Of a stretch of DNA of 59,667 nt, positions 33,643-42,343 are shown in pieces. The DNA comes from Anaerozeibacter quisquiliarum (GTDB taxonomy: Bacteria > Bacillota > Clostridia > Christensenellales > Aristaeellaceae). The notes beneath the pieces were generated by a model, which did no database searches, was not told where the DNA came from, and saw only the letters and a program-made list of their open reading frames with translations. The stretch lies in assembly GCA_051162045.1 (NCBI GenBank), contig JBISDI010000024.1; one strand, 5' to 3'. The position numbers were made by a program, and so were the translations under genes. The stretch's first letter is position 1. Every line of letters starts with the position of its first letter.

Positions 33643-34357
33643 CACAAAGGGATTGACCAAGGACTTCGGCGCGCTCAAGGTGCTGGGCGGCATCGACCAG
33701 CACATCGGGCGCGGCGAGGTGGTGGTGGTGATCGGGCCATCCGGTTCGGGCAAGAGCACCTTCCTTCGGTGTCTCAACCTGCTCGAGCAGCCGACCGGCG
33801 GCAGCATCGTCTTTGACGGCCGGGAGATCACCTCAAAGGGCGTGGACATCGACCGCGTGCGCCGCAAGATGGGCATGGTGTTCCAGCAGTTCAATCTGTT
33901 CCCGCACAAGACGGTGCTGGAAAATATCTCTCTGGCTCCGGTGCACCTGAAGCTCAAGACGCGCGAACAGGCGCGCGAACAGGCGATGGCGCTGCTCGCC
34001 CGCGTCGGGCTGACCGATAAGGCCGGCGTCTACCCGGCGCAGCTGTCGGGCGGACAGAAGCAGCGCATTGCGATCGTGCGGGCGCTGGCGATGGAGCCCG
34101 AGGTCATGCTGTTCGACGAGCCCACCTCGGCGCTCGACCCCGAGATGGTGGGCGAGGTGCTCGACGTCATGAAGCAGCTGGCGCGGGAGGGCATGACGAT
34201 GGTCGTCGTCACCCACGAGATGGGCTTTGCGCGCGAGGTAGGCGACCGGGTGCTGTTCATGGACGAGGGGCTGGTGATCGAGGAAGGCCCGCCCGAGACG
34301 ATTTTTGGAAGCCCCCGGCATAAGCGCACGCAGGACTTTTTGGGGAAACTGCTGTAA
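33635..34357 (+). CDS. Polar amino acid ABC transporter ATP-binding protein
   Basis: 240-residue GlnQ/HisP-type ATPase from a GTG that overlaps the permease gene by 8 bases. Walker A GPSGSGKST near residue 33, Q-loop FQQFNLFPHKTVLEN near 87, ABC signature LSGGQKQR near 141, Walker B VMLFDEP with Glu near 165, and the switch His in VVVTHEMGFA near 196. Completes a three-gene importer: binding protein, one permease type (as homodimer) and ATPase. Confidence 0.95.
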   Translation: MISTKGLTKDFGALKVLGGIDQHIGRGEVVVVIGPSGSGKSTFLRCLNLLEQPTGGSIVFDGREITSKGVDIDRVRRKMGMVFQQFNLFPHKTVLENISLAPVHLKLKTREQAREQAMALLARVGLTDKAGVYPAQLSGGQKQRIAIVRALAMEPEVMLFDEPTSALDPEMVGEVLDVMKQLAREGMTMVVVTHEMGFAREVGDRVLFMDEGLVIEEGPPETIFGSPRHKRTQDFLGKLL

Positions 34358-34401
34358 AGGCTGGCGTCAATTGATGTGGGGTTGCAGCGACAAGCGCTGC
34401 A

Positions 34402-34596
34402 GCCTCGCTTGCTGTCCGCTCTCTGCGCGAAAACCCCATCGCCCGCCCCGCCGGCCGGCAGATAAGGCGCGGGCCCAACGCCAAACAGGTTCGGCGGCCA
34501 CCGGTCGCCCCTGCGGCGGTTTCCCCGACATTCCCAGGGAACCGCGGGGGAAGTACGCTCGCGTCAAAACGTAAATTTCATGTTTGGCGGCGTGAT
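34402..34596. other. Non-coding stretch before nrdR
   Basis: Follows a short hairpin (TGCAGCG/CGCTGCA, 34383-34401) behind the ATPase gene. GC-rich, without supported ORF, RNA or repeat; ends at the 18-bp motif. Confidence 0.4.
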
Positions 34597-34614
34597 GCGC
34601 AAGCGCGTAAAAAT
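34597..34614 (+). repeat. 18-bp motif shared with the rpmH promoter
   Basis: GCGCAAGCGCGTAAAAAT, identical to 17672-17689 and again a few bases upstream of the -35 region of the following gene. Confidence 0.55.
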
Positions 34615-34643
34615 ATGGGCTTTACGAAACCCGTTTTATTGTG

Positions 34644-34649
34644 TATAAT
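34644..34649 (+). promoter_or_regulatory. -10 box of nrdR
   Basis: TATAAT 29 bases before the ATG; the -35 region (TTTACG at 34621, 17 bases upstream) is weak, consistent with a need for help from the upstream motif. Confidence 0.5.
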
Positions 34650-34677
34650 AATAGGGTCTAAGGAATGGAGGGCCCTC

Positions 34678-35163
34678 ATGAAGTGCGTGTTTTGTAATTC
34701 CACCGATAGCCGCGTCATCGATTCCCGACAAACGGAGGACGGGTCCACCGTCAGGCGCCGCCGGGAGTGCGAAGGCTGTGGCCGCAGGTTTACCACCTAT
34801 GAGAAAATCGACACGGTGCCGCTGATGGTCATAAAAAAAGACAAGACGCGCGTAACATTTGATTCAACCAAGTTAAAAGCGGGTATAATCAAAGCGTGCG
34901 AAAAGCGGCCGGTGCCCATGAAGGCCATCGACGCGTTGGTTCGTGAAATCGAAATGCGCGCGTACAACAGCTACGACCAGGAGGTCACCAGTCAGGCCAT
35001 CGGCGAGATGGTGATGGATGGCCTGAAAAAGCTGGACGAGGTGGCGTATGTGCGCTTCGCCTCGGTGTACCGCCAGTTCCGCGACATTGAAACCTTTATG
35101 AGCGAGCTGAACAAGCTGCTCATCGACCGGGTTTGCGACAATTCCGCGGGGGACCGCGATTGA
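34678..35163 (+). CDS. nrdR: Transcriptional repressor NrdR
   Basis: 161-residue repressor of ribonucleotide reductase genes. A zinc ribbon has Cys3, Cys6, Cys31 and Cys34 (CVFC, CEGCGRRF), followed by an ATP-cone domain (about 49-139: MVIKKDKTRVTFD, KAGIIKACEKRPV) that senses ATP/dATP. Length standard. GGAGG precedes the ATG closely. The expected target nrdD is 22 kb away in the same window; no typical NrdR box pair was recognised at its promoter. It lies upstream of a two-component system with a separate ribosome site. Confidence 0.96.
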   Translation: MKCVFCNSTDSRVIDSRQTEDGSTVRRRRECEGCGRRFTTYEKIDTVPLMVIKKDKTRVTFDSTKLKAGIIKACEKRPVPMKAIDALVREIEMRAYNSYDQEVTSQAIGEMVMDGLKKLDEVAYVRFASVYRQFRDIETFMSELNKLLIDRVCDNSAGDRD

Positions 35164-35210
35164 TATGGCTTCGTTTGAAGCACATTGTATATTGAAAAGG
35201 AGAGACGAGC

Positions 35211-35912
35211 ATGGCAAACGAACTGATTCTTGCGGTCGATGACGAGGCCCATATCCTTGAGCTGCTGTCGTTCAATCTTGAGGCGTCAGGCTATCGTGTG
35301 GTGACCGCCGCGACCGGGGAGGACGCGTTGGTCGTGTGCGCTCACGAGCGGCCCGCACTGGTGCTGCTGGACATTATGCTGCCGGGCATCGATGGTATGG
35401 AAGTGTGCCGCCGGCTTAAGGGCGCGCCCACCACGGCGGACATCCCGATCATCATGCTGACAGCCAAGGGCGACGAGGTGGACAAGATTCTGGGCCTCGA
35501 GCTGGGCGCGGACGATTACATCACCAAGCCCTTCAGCGTGCGCGAGCTGATCGCCCGCGTCAAGGCGCTGCTGCGCCGCGCCGCGCCGCAGAGCGAAGAA
35601 GAGGGCATCCTGCACGTGGGCAGCCTGACCATCGACGTGGGCAATTACGAGGCCTTCCGCAACGGCGAGAAGCTGTCGCTGACGCTCAAGGAGTTCGAGT
35701 TGCTCAAACTCTTGGTCATCAGCCGCGGCAAGGTGCTCACGCGCGACTTCCTGCTCGACCGCATCTGGGGCTATGAGTTCTACGGCGAGACGCGCACCGT
35801 CGACGTGCACATCCGCCACATCCGCCAGAAGCTCGGCGACGACGCGCACTACATCGAGACCATTCGCGGCGTCGGTTACAAGTTCAACGATCGGCAGGAG
35901 AATCGTCTGTGA
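35211..35912 (+). CDS. Response regulator, PhoB/WalR (OmpR) type
   Basis: 233 residues. Receiver domain 1-120: acidic pocket Asp10-Asp11-Glu12, phosphoacceptor Asp54 in LVLLDIMLPG, Thr near 82 (MLTAKGD) and Lys in DYITKPFS. C-terminal winged helix (about 135-230) with SLTLKEFELLKLL, RDFLLDRIWGYEF and VDVHIRHIRQKL, the PhoB-type DNA-binding domain. AAAGGAGAG precedes the ATG. Its 3' end overlaps the kinase gene by four bases, giving a PhoP/PhoR-like pair, probably for phosphate or envelope stress. Confidence 0.93.
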   Translation: MANELILAVDDEAHILELLSFNLEASGYRVVTAATGEDALVVCAHERPALVLLDIMLPGIDGMEVCRRLKGAPTTADIPIIMLTAKGDEVDKILGLELGADDYITKPFSVRELIARVKALLRRAAPQSEEEGILHVGSLTIDVGNYEAFRNGEKLSLTLKEFELLKLLVISRGKVLTRDFLLDRIWGYEFYGETRTVDVHIRHIRQKLGDDAHYIETIRGVGYKFNDRQENRL

Positions 35913-37684
35913 AGAAAAGGGTTGCAATCATTGCGACCACGCTGAACCTGCTGCTCTGCATTACCTTCCTCGGCGTGGTCGCGGGCAACGCCCGCGGCAC
36001 GCTGAATCGCGAAAAGCTCGACGAGATCGCCCTCATATGCCGCCTGTCCGCAAATCAGCTGGACAGCGCGGCATTTGCCGATGAAGAGGGAATCGGGTTT
36101 CTCAAGCAAGTGGACGCAGGCGAGGGCATGACGCTCACGCTGTACTCGGAAGGCGGCGTGACGCTGTACACCAACCGCCCCCAAATCGCCGACACGCTGA
36201 CCGCGTCCGAGCGGACGGCGGCATCGGGGGGTACGCGCACGTTCGTGCGCAACAACCCGCTGGCCGGCGGCGAATGGCTGTACGCGGCGCAAAAGCTGCC
36301 CAGCGGCAGCTTCCTGTGCGTGTCCCACGCGGCCTACACGATCTGGAGCGCGATTGATCGGCGCGCGCCGGAGCTCTCGCTGCTGGCGTTGGCGGTGGCT
36401 TGGGTCAACTACGCGCTGCTGCGCATGGCCAACGCGCGCACCAACCGGCTGGTGAGCGGCGTGTTGCGCACGCTCGAGGACTTTTCCGAAGGGCAGTATG
36501 ACAGCCGCATCACCGGCGCGCCCGGCGACTCGATCGAGCAGGTGGCGCGCTTCAACGAAGTGATCGGGCGGCTGCAGCACGAGGTGTTCCGGCAGAAGAC
36601 GCGCAACCAGGCGCTGGGCGCGGTCATCAACCGGATGCAGAGCGGGATCCTGGCCGTCGATCAGGATCTGAACGTCATGCTGGTGACGCCCGTGGCCAAG
36701 CAGTTGCTGGGCATCGGCGGCTCGGCCGAGGGCATGCCGATCCAGCTGGCCAGCAAGGATGTCAAGCTCGACACCGCGCTGACCGAGGCGATGAAGCAGG
36801 ACGGCGTGTACACCAGTGAGGTGGCGGTGCGCAGCCGCACCGGGCGCGGCATGCGCCCGATCCGGCTGTACGTGTCGCCGATGCAGGAGGACAGCAGGAC
36901 TGTGGGCGCGGTGGCGTTGGTCGAGGACATCACGGAGCTTCGAAGGCTCGAGCAGGTGCGCACCGACTTTGCCGCCAACGTGTCCCACGAGCTCAAGACG
37001 CCGCTGACCTCGATCAAGGGCTTCGTTGAAACGCTGCAAAACGGCGCGATCGAGAAGCCGGAGATGGCGCAAAAGTTCCTGCGCATCATTATGCTGGAGG
37101 CCGACCGATTGACCCGGCTGATTAACGACATCCTCGTGGTGTCCAAGATGGAGTCGGGCTCGGATGCCGCGCCCCGCGAACGCATCCGCCTGGATGAGAT
37201 GGTGGACGATGTGGCCGACATGCTGCGCATTCTGGCGGCGGAGAAGCAGGCTGCGGTGAACGTGGGCCATACCGCCGAGCCCAGTTACGTGCTGGGCAAC
37301 CCCGATCGGGTGGAGCAGATGCTGATTAACCTGATCGAAAACGCGATCAAGTACAACAAGCGCGGCGGCTCGGTAACCGTGTCGCTGTTTAACGCGCCCG
37401 ATACCGTGAACCTGTCGATCGCCGACACCGGCATCGGCATCCCCGAGGAGGATACGCCCCGGCTGTTCGAGCGCTTCTACCGGGTGGACAAGGGCCGGTC
37501 ACGCTCGATGGGCGGCACGGGTCTGGGGCTGTCGATCGTCAAGCATATCGTCAAATCGATGGGCGGCATGATCGAAGTGCATTCCAAGGTGGGCGAGGGC
37601 ACCGAGTTCCTGGTCACGCTGCCCCGCGCGACGGAGGCGGAGGAGAGTCAGGTTGAAAGACAGCTGGATACACAGGGCGAATAG
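35909..37684 (+). CDS. Sensor histidine kinase, PhoR/WalK type
   Basis: 591 residues from GTG. A membrane helix near residues 5-25 and a second near 150-172 flank an extracytoplasmic sensor domain; then a HAMP-like linker (about 175-225), a PAS domain (about 230-345), and the HisKA domain with His360 in NVSHELKTPLTS. The ATPase domain shows N-box LIENAIKYN, G1 DTGIGIP, F-box RLFERFYRVD and G2 GGTGLGLSIVKHI (partly: GGTGLGLSI). It pairs with the overlapping response regulator. The last 32 bases overlap the following envelope gene, so the three are one unit. Confidence 0.93.
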   Translation: MKKRVAIIATTLNLLLCITFLGVVAGNARGTLNREKLDEIALICRLSANQLDSAAFADEEGIGFLKQVDAGEGMTLTLYSEGGVTLYTNRPQIADTLTASERTAASGGTRTFVRNNPLAGGEWLYAAQKLPSGSFLCVSHAAYTIWSAIDRRAPELSLLALAVAWVNYALLRMANARTNRLVSGVLRTLEDFSEGQYDSRITGAPGDSIEQVARFNEVIGRLQHEVFRQKTRNQALGAVINRMQSGILAVDQDLNVMLVTPVAKQLLGIGGSAEGMPIQLASKDVKLDTALTEAMKQDGVYTSEVAVRSRTGRGMRPIRLYVSPMQEDSRTVGAVALVEDITELRRLEQVRTDFAANVSHELKTPLTSIKGFVETLQNGAIEKPEMAQKFLRIIMLEADRLTRLINDILVVSKMESGSDAAPRERIRLDEMVDDVADMLRILAAEKQAAVNVGHTAEPSYVLGNPDRVEQMLINLIENAIKYNKRGGSVTVSLFNAPDTVNLSIADTGIGIPEEDTPRLFERFYRVDKGRSRSMGGTGLGLSIVKHIVKSMGGMIEVHSKVGEGTEFLVTLPRATEAEESQVERQLDTQGE

Positions 37685-39044
37685 CGGTTTCGGCTGCGCC
37701 GTGCTGCTGGCGTTGCTGCTGGCGGCCCTGTGCATGCCGGCGCGGGCGCTGTCTGCGGACGAACTGCGCTCGGTGCAGCAAAAGCTGATCGAGGGCGGCT
37801 TTCTCGAGGGCGCGGCCGACGGCATAGACGGGCCCAAGACCCGCAAGGCGATGGAACGCCTGGCGGCGTACGCCGCGCAGGCGGGTTCGGCGCGCGAGGG
37901 CGACGAACTGGCCCGGGCGCTGGTCGCGGGCGAGGTGCCGCTCGTCGGGGCCCCGGTCGGGCCGGGCAACAACGGGGAAATGGTAGAGCGCGTGCAGCGT
38001 CGGTTGCGCGCGTTGTCCTTTTCCGCCGACCAGGCCGACGGGCAATACGGCGCGGGCACGGCGCGCGCGGTCATGCTGTTTCAGCGCGCGACCGGATTGT
38101 CGCTCTCAGGTGTTGCCGACGCGGATACCCAGCGGCGCCTGTTTGCGCCCGAAGCGCCGGCGGCCGCCTGGCCGGCGCTCATCAAGGGGATGAAGGGCGA
38201 GCGGGTGCTCGCGCTGCAACAGCGCCTGGCGCAGTTGGGCTTCACGATCGCGCTGCCCGACGGCCAGTACGGCGCGGGCACCGTGCTGGGCGTCAAGGCA
38301 TTTCAGACCTATGTGCAGACCGCGGGCCGCCATCAGTCGCTCGAGCGGGCGCTGCGCGAGGGCGAGCTCAACGGCATGGCCGATCCGCTCGTGCAGGAAT
38401 TGCTGTTCGCGGACGATTTCGAACTGGCCCCCGTGGCGTTCAAACAGGGCGACGGCGGGCAGCAGGTGTACAGGCTGCAGCGTCGGCTGATCGCGCTTTG
38501 CTATCTCACAGGCAGGCCGGACGGCGGCTACGGCGCGGGCACGGCGAAGGCGGTCGCGGCGTTCCAAAAGCGCAACGGCCTGAAGGCTACCGGCGAGGCG
38601 GATCTGGAAACGCTGGAAGCGCTCTACGGCGCGGACGCGCTCGAACCGGTCAAGCCCTACAAGCTGGTGATCGATTTGGGCGAGCGCACGCTCAAGGTGT
38701 ACGCGCTGGGCAAGAAGGGCCGCTACGGCGTGCTCAAGCGCACGATGCGGTGCGCGATCGGGCCGCAGGCAGCCGCGGGCGAATACGCCGCGCTGACCGG
38801 CCCGGCCGACGAGCCCCGGATGAAGCTCGGCGAGGGGCGGTGGGTGCGTTACCCCTTTGTGCTGGACGGGGCGCTGATGATCCACTCGATCCCCTACGAC
38901 GCCGAAAACGGCGCGCCGCCGGCCGGATACGAAGGTACGCCGGACGGGACGGCCGACTGGGGCGGCATACTGCTGTCCGAGGAGGACGCGCGGCTGATCT
39001 ACGAGACATGCCCGCGGCGCACACTGGTCGAGGTGATCGGGTGA
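37653..39044 (+). CDS. PG-binding-repeat protein with degenerate L,D-transpeptidase domain
   Basis: 463 residues from TTG 37653 (GGAGGAG 7 bases upstream), overlapping the kinase gene by 32 bases. A signal peptide (residues about 12-34, GCAVLLALLLAALCMPARA) leads to four peptidoglycan-binding-type repeats with the DGQYGAGT, DGPKT or DGGYGAGT motif (about 35-80, 110-155, 185-235, 265-315). The C-terminus (about 330-463) has the YkuD pattern: KLVIDLGERTLKVYALG, IHSIPY with its His, but WGGILLSEEDARLIYE where active enzymes have SHGC. The catalytic Cys is missing, so a wall-binding, non-enzymatic role is likely. Confidence 0.8.
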   Translation: MKDSWIHRANSGFGCAVLLALLLAALCMPARALSADELRSVQQKLIEGGFLEGAADGIDGPKTRKAMERLAAYAAQAGSAREGDELARALVAGEVPLVGAPVGPGNNGEMVERVQRRLRALSFSADQADGQYGAGTARAVMLFQRATGLSLSGVADADTQRRLFAPEAPAAAWPALIKGMKGERVLALQQRLAQLGFTIALPDGQYGAGTVLGVKAFQTYVQTAGRHQSLERALREGELNGMADPLVQELLFADDFELAPVAFKQGDGGQQVYRLQRRLIALCYLTGRPDGGYGAGTAKAVAAFQKRNGLKATGEADLETLEALYGADALEPVKPYKLVIDLGERTLKVYALGKKGRYGVLKRTMRCAIGPQAAAGEYAALTGPADEPRMKLGEGRWVRYPFVLDGALMIHSIPYDAENGAPPAGYEGTPDGTADWGGILLSEEDARLIYETCPRRTLVEVIG

Positions 39045-39370
39045 TGCGAGCGGCGCTATCGGAGCGCGTCTACGCGCTGGCGCGCCTGATTCCGCCCGGC
39101 AAGGTAGCCAGCTACGGACAACTGGCGCTGCTCGCCGGGCATCCGCGCGCCGCGCGCGCGGTAGGCGGCGCGCTGCGCGCCTGCCGCATGCCCGACGTGC
39201 CCTGCCACCGCGTGGTGCGCGCCGACGGCTCACCCGCGCCCGGCGATGCCTTCGGCGTGCCCGGCCTGCAGCGCCGGCTGCTCGAGGACGAAGGCGTGGC
39301 CTTCACCGAGGACGGCCGCGTGGACATGCGCCTGTTTCAATGGCGCGGGCCGGAGGGTCGGCATGATTGA
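39044..39370 (+). CDS. MGMT-family alkyltransferase-like protein
   Basis: 108 residues, only the C-terminal domain of O6-alkylguanine-DNA alkyltransferase: IPPGKVASYGQLA near residues 16-28, the RAVGGALRACRMPDVPCHRVV block (partly: VPCHRVV) with acceptor Cys54 and His55, then a helix-turn-helix. A Cys where true ATL proteins have Trp argues for repair activity, though the N-terminal domain of Ogt is absent, a known short form. ATG 39044 overlaps the stop of the previous gene (TGATG). Its long upstream open frame is a shadow, not a fusion. Confidence 0.85.
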   Translation: MRAALSERVYALARLIPPGKVASYGQLALLAGHPRAARAVGGALRACRMPDVPCHRVVRADGSPAPGDAFGVPGLQRRLLEDEGVAFTEDGRVDMRLFQWRGPEGRHD

Positions 39371-39441
39371 AAAAGTTGGCGGCGATCATTATACATATTG
39401 CGCGCCAAAACGCTGAAACTGGGATCAAAGGAGATGATCCC

Positions 39442-39669
39442 ATGCCCGATTCGCTGGGCGAACTGCTTACGCGCGATCGCGAGGCGCGCGCGTTTTTTGA
39501 TTCGTTGCCGATGTTCATTCAGGATCAGGCGCGGCAAAGCGCCGCGTGCATCGAGACCCGCGAGGAGCTGAGCGGTTTTGCCAACGAGGCGGCGCGAAGC
39601 GCGCTGAAGTTGCCCCAATACCGGCCGATGTTTGAAGACGAGACCGACAGCGGGGCCGACCTCATGTAA
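39442..39669 (+). CDS. Hypothetical short helical protein
   Basis: 75 residues, acidic, all helical (LGELLTRDREARAFFDSLP, IQDQARQSAACIETREELSGF), with a C-terminal acidic tail and one Cys. AAGGAG lies 8 bases before ATG 39442. The DSLP-x-F-I-Q-D-Q-A pattern is reminiscent of small clostridial proteins of unknown function. No membrane helix. It closes the gene run that began with nrdR. Confidence 0.6.
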   Translation: MPDSLGELLTRDREARAFFDSLPMFIQDQARQSAACIETREELSGFANEAARSALKLPQYRPMFEDETDSGADLM

Positions 39670-40016
39670 AAGGGACGGGCCGCGCCGCTGAGGTTGAGGG
39701 GCGCGCAGCCCTGCGCGCCTCGCCCCGACGGGGCGGAATCGGATAAACCCAAGATCAAAGTACCGCGTAAAAACTGCTTGAGGGGTCTGTGCACTGAGAG
39801 CGGAATGCTGAAAAAGCTCGGTATATAGCCTCAACGTCTCGGCACCCCACCGTCGATTCAAGAACACGATGCGTCCCGGCAAACGATTCTTAGACCGAAT
39901 ATTCCCATCAACGCGAATCCGCTTTTTGACCGGACACCGCACTTTCTTTACTACATCTGTTCGCGCAGTTCCAGCCAAACAAGCTCTGTTTTAGGCGAGC
40001 CTGCGCAACAGGCTAT
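39670..40016. other. Non-coding stretch of lower GC
   Basis: AT-richer than its flanks. The minus strand is open (39337-39978) but has no ribosome site and no family resemblance, so no gene is called. No transposon end or known RNA was recognised. Confidence 0.4.
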
Positions 40017-40045
40017 TTGTTCAGACGCGCCGGTTGTGCTATACT
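40017..40045 (+). promoter_or_regulatory. Promoter of the esterase operon
   Basis: TTGTTC and TATACT with a 17-base spacer. Confidence 0.6.
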
Positions 40046-40145
40046 ATAGCTGCCGAGGCTTGGGCTTGCGCACACGATTGGGATGGGCAAAGCTCCTGTT
40101 CCGCCCATCATAGGCCGAGCAACCGGCAACACAGGAGGGCTGTCA

Positions 40146-41069
40146 TTGGCCATAAGCAGGATCATGCGTGCGGCGTTGAGGGCGATCACGGCGCTCGAGC
40201 CGGATGTGAAACGCAGTTACAAAATGGAGCGGCGGATCGAACAGCTGGCCGTGCGGTTGCGCGGCCATCCGGGCGATTTCCAAATCTGGAACCGGCCCGT
40301 GCATCTGGGCGACCGCGTGATTCCGGTTCGGCTGTTTGCGCCGCCGGGCGTGGTCAATGCACGGATGCTGCTGTTCTTTCACGGCGGCGGCTGGGTGACG
40401 GGCGGCATTGACAACTACACTGGGCTGTGCGTGGATCTGGCAAGGGCGACCGGCCAGCTCGTGGCCAGTGTGGATTACCGCCTGGCGCCGGAATACAAAT
40501 TCCCAACCGCACCGGAGGACTGCTATCATGTGGCGCGGGAATTCTTTATGGGTGGCGCGCCGGGCGTGGATCCGGACGGCATCACGCTGATCGGAGACAG
40601 CGCGGGCGGCAACCTGGCGGCCGTCGTGTCGCTCATGGCGCGGGATCGCGGCGAGTTTCTGCCCCGGCGGCAGATCCTGCTCTATCCGTCCACCTACGGG
40701 GATCACAGCGAGGCGTCCCCCTTCGCGTCCATTCGCGACAACGGCACCGACTTTTTGCTGACCTCCAAGCGGATCGAGGGCTTTATCGATCTGTATATCC
40801 GTTCGCCGGAGGACCTGCTTGACCCGTACTGCTCGCCGCTGCTGGCGCCGGACCTCAGAGGCCAACCGCGTACGCTGATCGTCACGGCTGAGTACTGCCC
40901 GCTGCGCGACGAGGGCGAAGCCTATGGCGAACGGTTGCGCGCCGCGGGCAATGACGTGGAGATCGCGCGCATCATGGATGCGCTGCACTCGTTCATGATG
41001 CTGCCGCCCAGCTTCAAGTCTGTGCGGCAGACGCTCGACATCATCAACACATTCCTGGAAAGGGAGTAG
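40146..41069 (+). CDS. Alpha/beta hydrolase, HSL (acetyl esterase) family
   Basis: 307 residues from TTG 40146 (AGGAGG 7 bases upstream; the ATG at 40083 lacks a site). The oxyanion motif HGGGW is at 79-83, the nucleophile Ser152 in GDSAGG, a catalytic Asp in EYCPLRDEG near 255 and the His in ALHSFMM near 285: the complete triad of Aes-like esterases. No signal peptide. It is six bases before an acyltransferase gene, so one enzyme may remove and the other add acyl groups on the same compound (inference). Confidence 0.9.
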   Translation: MAISRIMRAALRAITALEPDVKRSYKMERRIEQLAVRLRGHPGDFQIWNRPVHLGDRVIPVRLFAPPGVVNARMLLFFHGGGWVTGGIDNYTGLCVDLARATGQLVASVDYRLAPEYKFPTAPEDCYHVAREFFMGGAPGVDPDGITLIGDSAGGNLAAVVSLMARDRGEFLPRRQILLYPSTYGDHSEASPFASIRDNGTDFLLTSKRIEGFIDLYIRSPEDLLDPYCSPLLAPDLRGQPRTLIVTAEYCPLRDEGEAYGERLRAAGNDVEIARIMDALHSFMMLPPSFKSVRQTLDIINTFLERE

Positions 41070-41075
41070 ACCCCT

Positions 41076-42320
41076 ATGGGACAGCACAAGTCGTGGAGCC
41101 GGCTGGACAACGCCGCGAAGATATTTCCGCCGACGAGCTCCAGGCGAAGCACAAAGGTGTTCCGCCTGGTTTGCGTCTTGAACGAGCCGGTCGACAAGGA
41201 CACGCTGCAGCGCGCGCTGGAAAGGGCGGTGGACGCGTTTCCCTTGTATCGCTCCGTGCTCAAAAAGGGCTTGTTTTGGTATTACTTCGAGGACAGTGAC
41301 ATCCGAGCGCAGGTGCAGGAGGAGTGCCTGCCCGTGTGCAGCCCCCTGTACAATGTGGATCGGCATGGGCTGCTGTTCCGCGTGTCCTATTTCGGGCAGC
41401 GGATCAACCTTGAGGTGTTTCACTCGCTGGCCGACGGGTCCGGCGCGCTGCGGTTCTTACGCGGCATGATCCATCATTACCTGGCGTTGAAGCACGGCCT
41501 GACCGGACATCTGGCGGATGACGAGCCCGCGCGGGATCAGGTGGATCAAGACGCTTTCTATCAGTATTACGACAAGTCCGGCGCCATCCCCAAGCAGGAC
41601 CACTGCAAGGCCTACCGCATTCGCGGCGAAAGATACCCGCGCAACGCTCTGTCAATCACGGAGGGCCTCATGTCCGCGCGGGCCGCGTTGGACAGGGCGC
41701 ATGAGCATCGGGCCTCGCTGAGCGAGTTCCTGGTGGCGCACCTGATCTGCGCCATCCTCGATGGCATGGCTGTGCGCGACCGCCAGCGCCCCATCGTGAT
41801 CACCGTGCCCGTGGACCTTCGCAGGTTCTTCCCCGCGCAGACCGCGCGCAACTTTTTCGGCCTGATGCTGGTAAAGATTGACGCCTGCAAGGAGATTCCG
41901 GACTTCGAACGGGTGCTCGACATCGTGCGCGAGTCGTTTGAGCGGCAGTTGAGCCGGGATAACCTCAGCATCGCGATCAGCCGCTACTCCGCCATCGAGA
42001 ACAATCCGTTTATCAAGGCGATTCCGCTGCAACTGAAGATCCCGATCCTCCGGCTCGCCGGGCTGCGCTCAGACCGCGGCGACACCGCCGGATTCTCCAA
42101 TGTGGGCCGCGTCGTCATGCCCGAAGAGGACGCCCGATACATCCGCATGTTCGGCGTATACTTCAGCGCCAAGCGCCCGCAGGTGTGCGTGTGCTCCTTT
42201 GGCGACACGCTGGCCATCAGCATGTCGTCTCCATTGATGGACACGGCGGTGCAGCGGCGGTTCTTCCGCAGGTTGACATCGCTGGGCATCGACGTGCAGG
42301 TGATTTCCAATCTTCCATAA
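41076..42320 (+). CDS. Condensation/alcohol acyltransferase-like protein
   Basis: 414 residues with the two-lobed chloramphenicol acetyltransferase/condensation fold. The active-site motif HxxxDG is seen as HSLADG with His116 and Asp120; a second-lobe FFGLMLV and FSNVGRVVMP resemble the DFGWG and solvent-channel parts of the family. Length suits a stand-alone acyltransferase (AATase, PapA-like), not an NRPS module. AAGGGAG is 8 bases before the ATG. Substrate unknown; conserved neighbours are the esterase upstream and the zinc-ribbon membrane protein downstream. Confidence 0.8.
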   Translation: MGQHKSWSRLDNAAKIFPPTSSRRSTKVFRLVCVLNEPVDKDTLQRALERAVDAFPLYRSVLKKGLFWYYFEDSDIRAQVQEECLPVCSPLYNVDRHGLLFRVSYFGQRINLEVFHSLADGSGALRFLRGMIHHYLALKHGLTGHLADDEPARDQVDQDAFYQYYDKSGAIPKQDHCKAYRIRGERYPRNALSITEGLMSARAALDRAHEHRASLSEFLVAHLICAILDGMAVRDRQRPIVITVPVDLRRFFPAQTARNFFGLMLVKIDACKEIPDFERVLDIVRESFERQLSRDNLSIAISRYSAIENNPFIKAIPLQLKIPILRLAGLRSDRGDTAGFSNVGRVVMPEEDARYIRMFGVYFSAKRPQVCVCSFGDTLAISMSSPLMDTAVQRRFFRRLTSLGIDVQVISNLP

Positions 42321-42343
42321 CGACGCCGAGAGGAGGAGTCCCC

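Noticed and set aside
37730..39370. 546-codon frame that seems to fuse to the MGMT-like protein
   Set aside because: Upstream part is a shadow of the wall-binding protein gene; only 39044-39370 is protein-like.
39337..39978. Minus-strand frame of 213 codons, possible transposase remnant
   Set aside because: No ribosome site, no transposase motif, and it runs antisense through the small helical gene.
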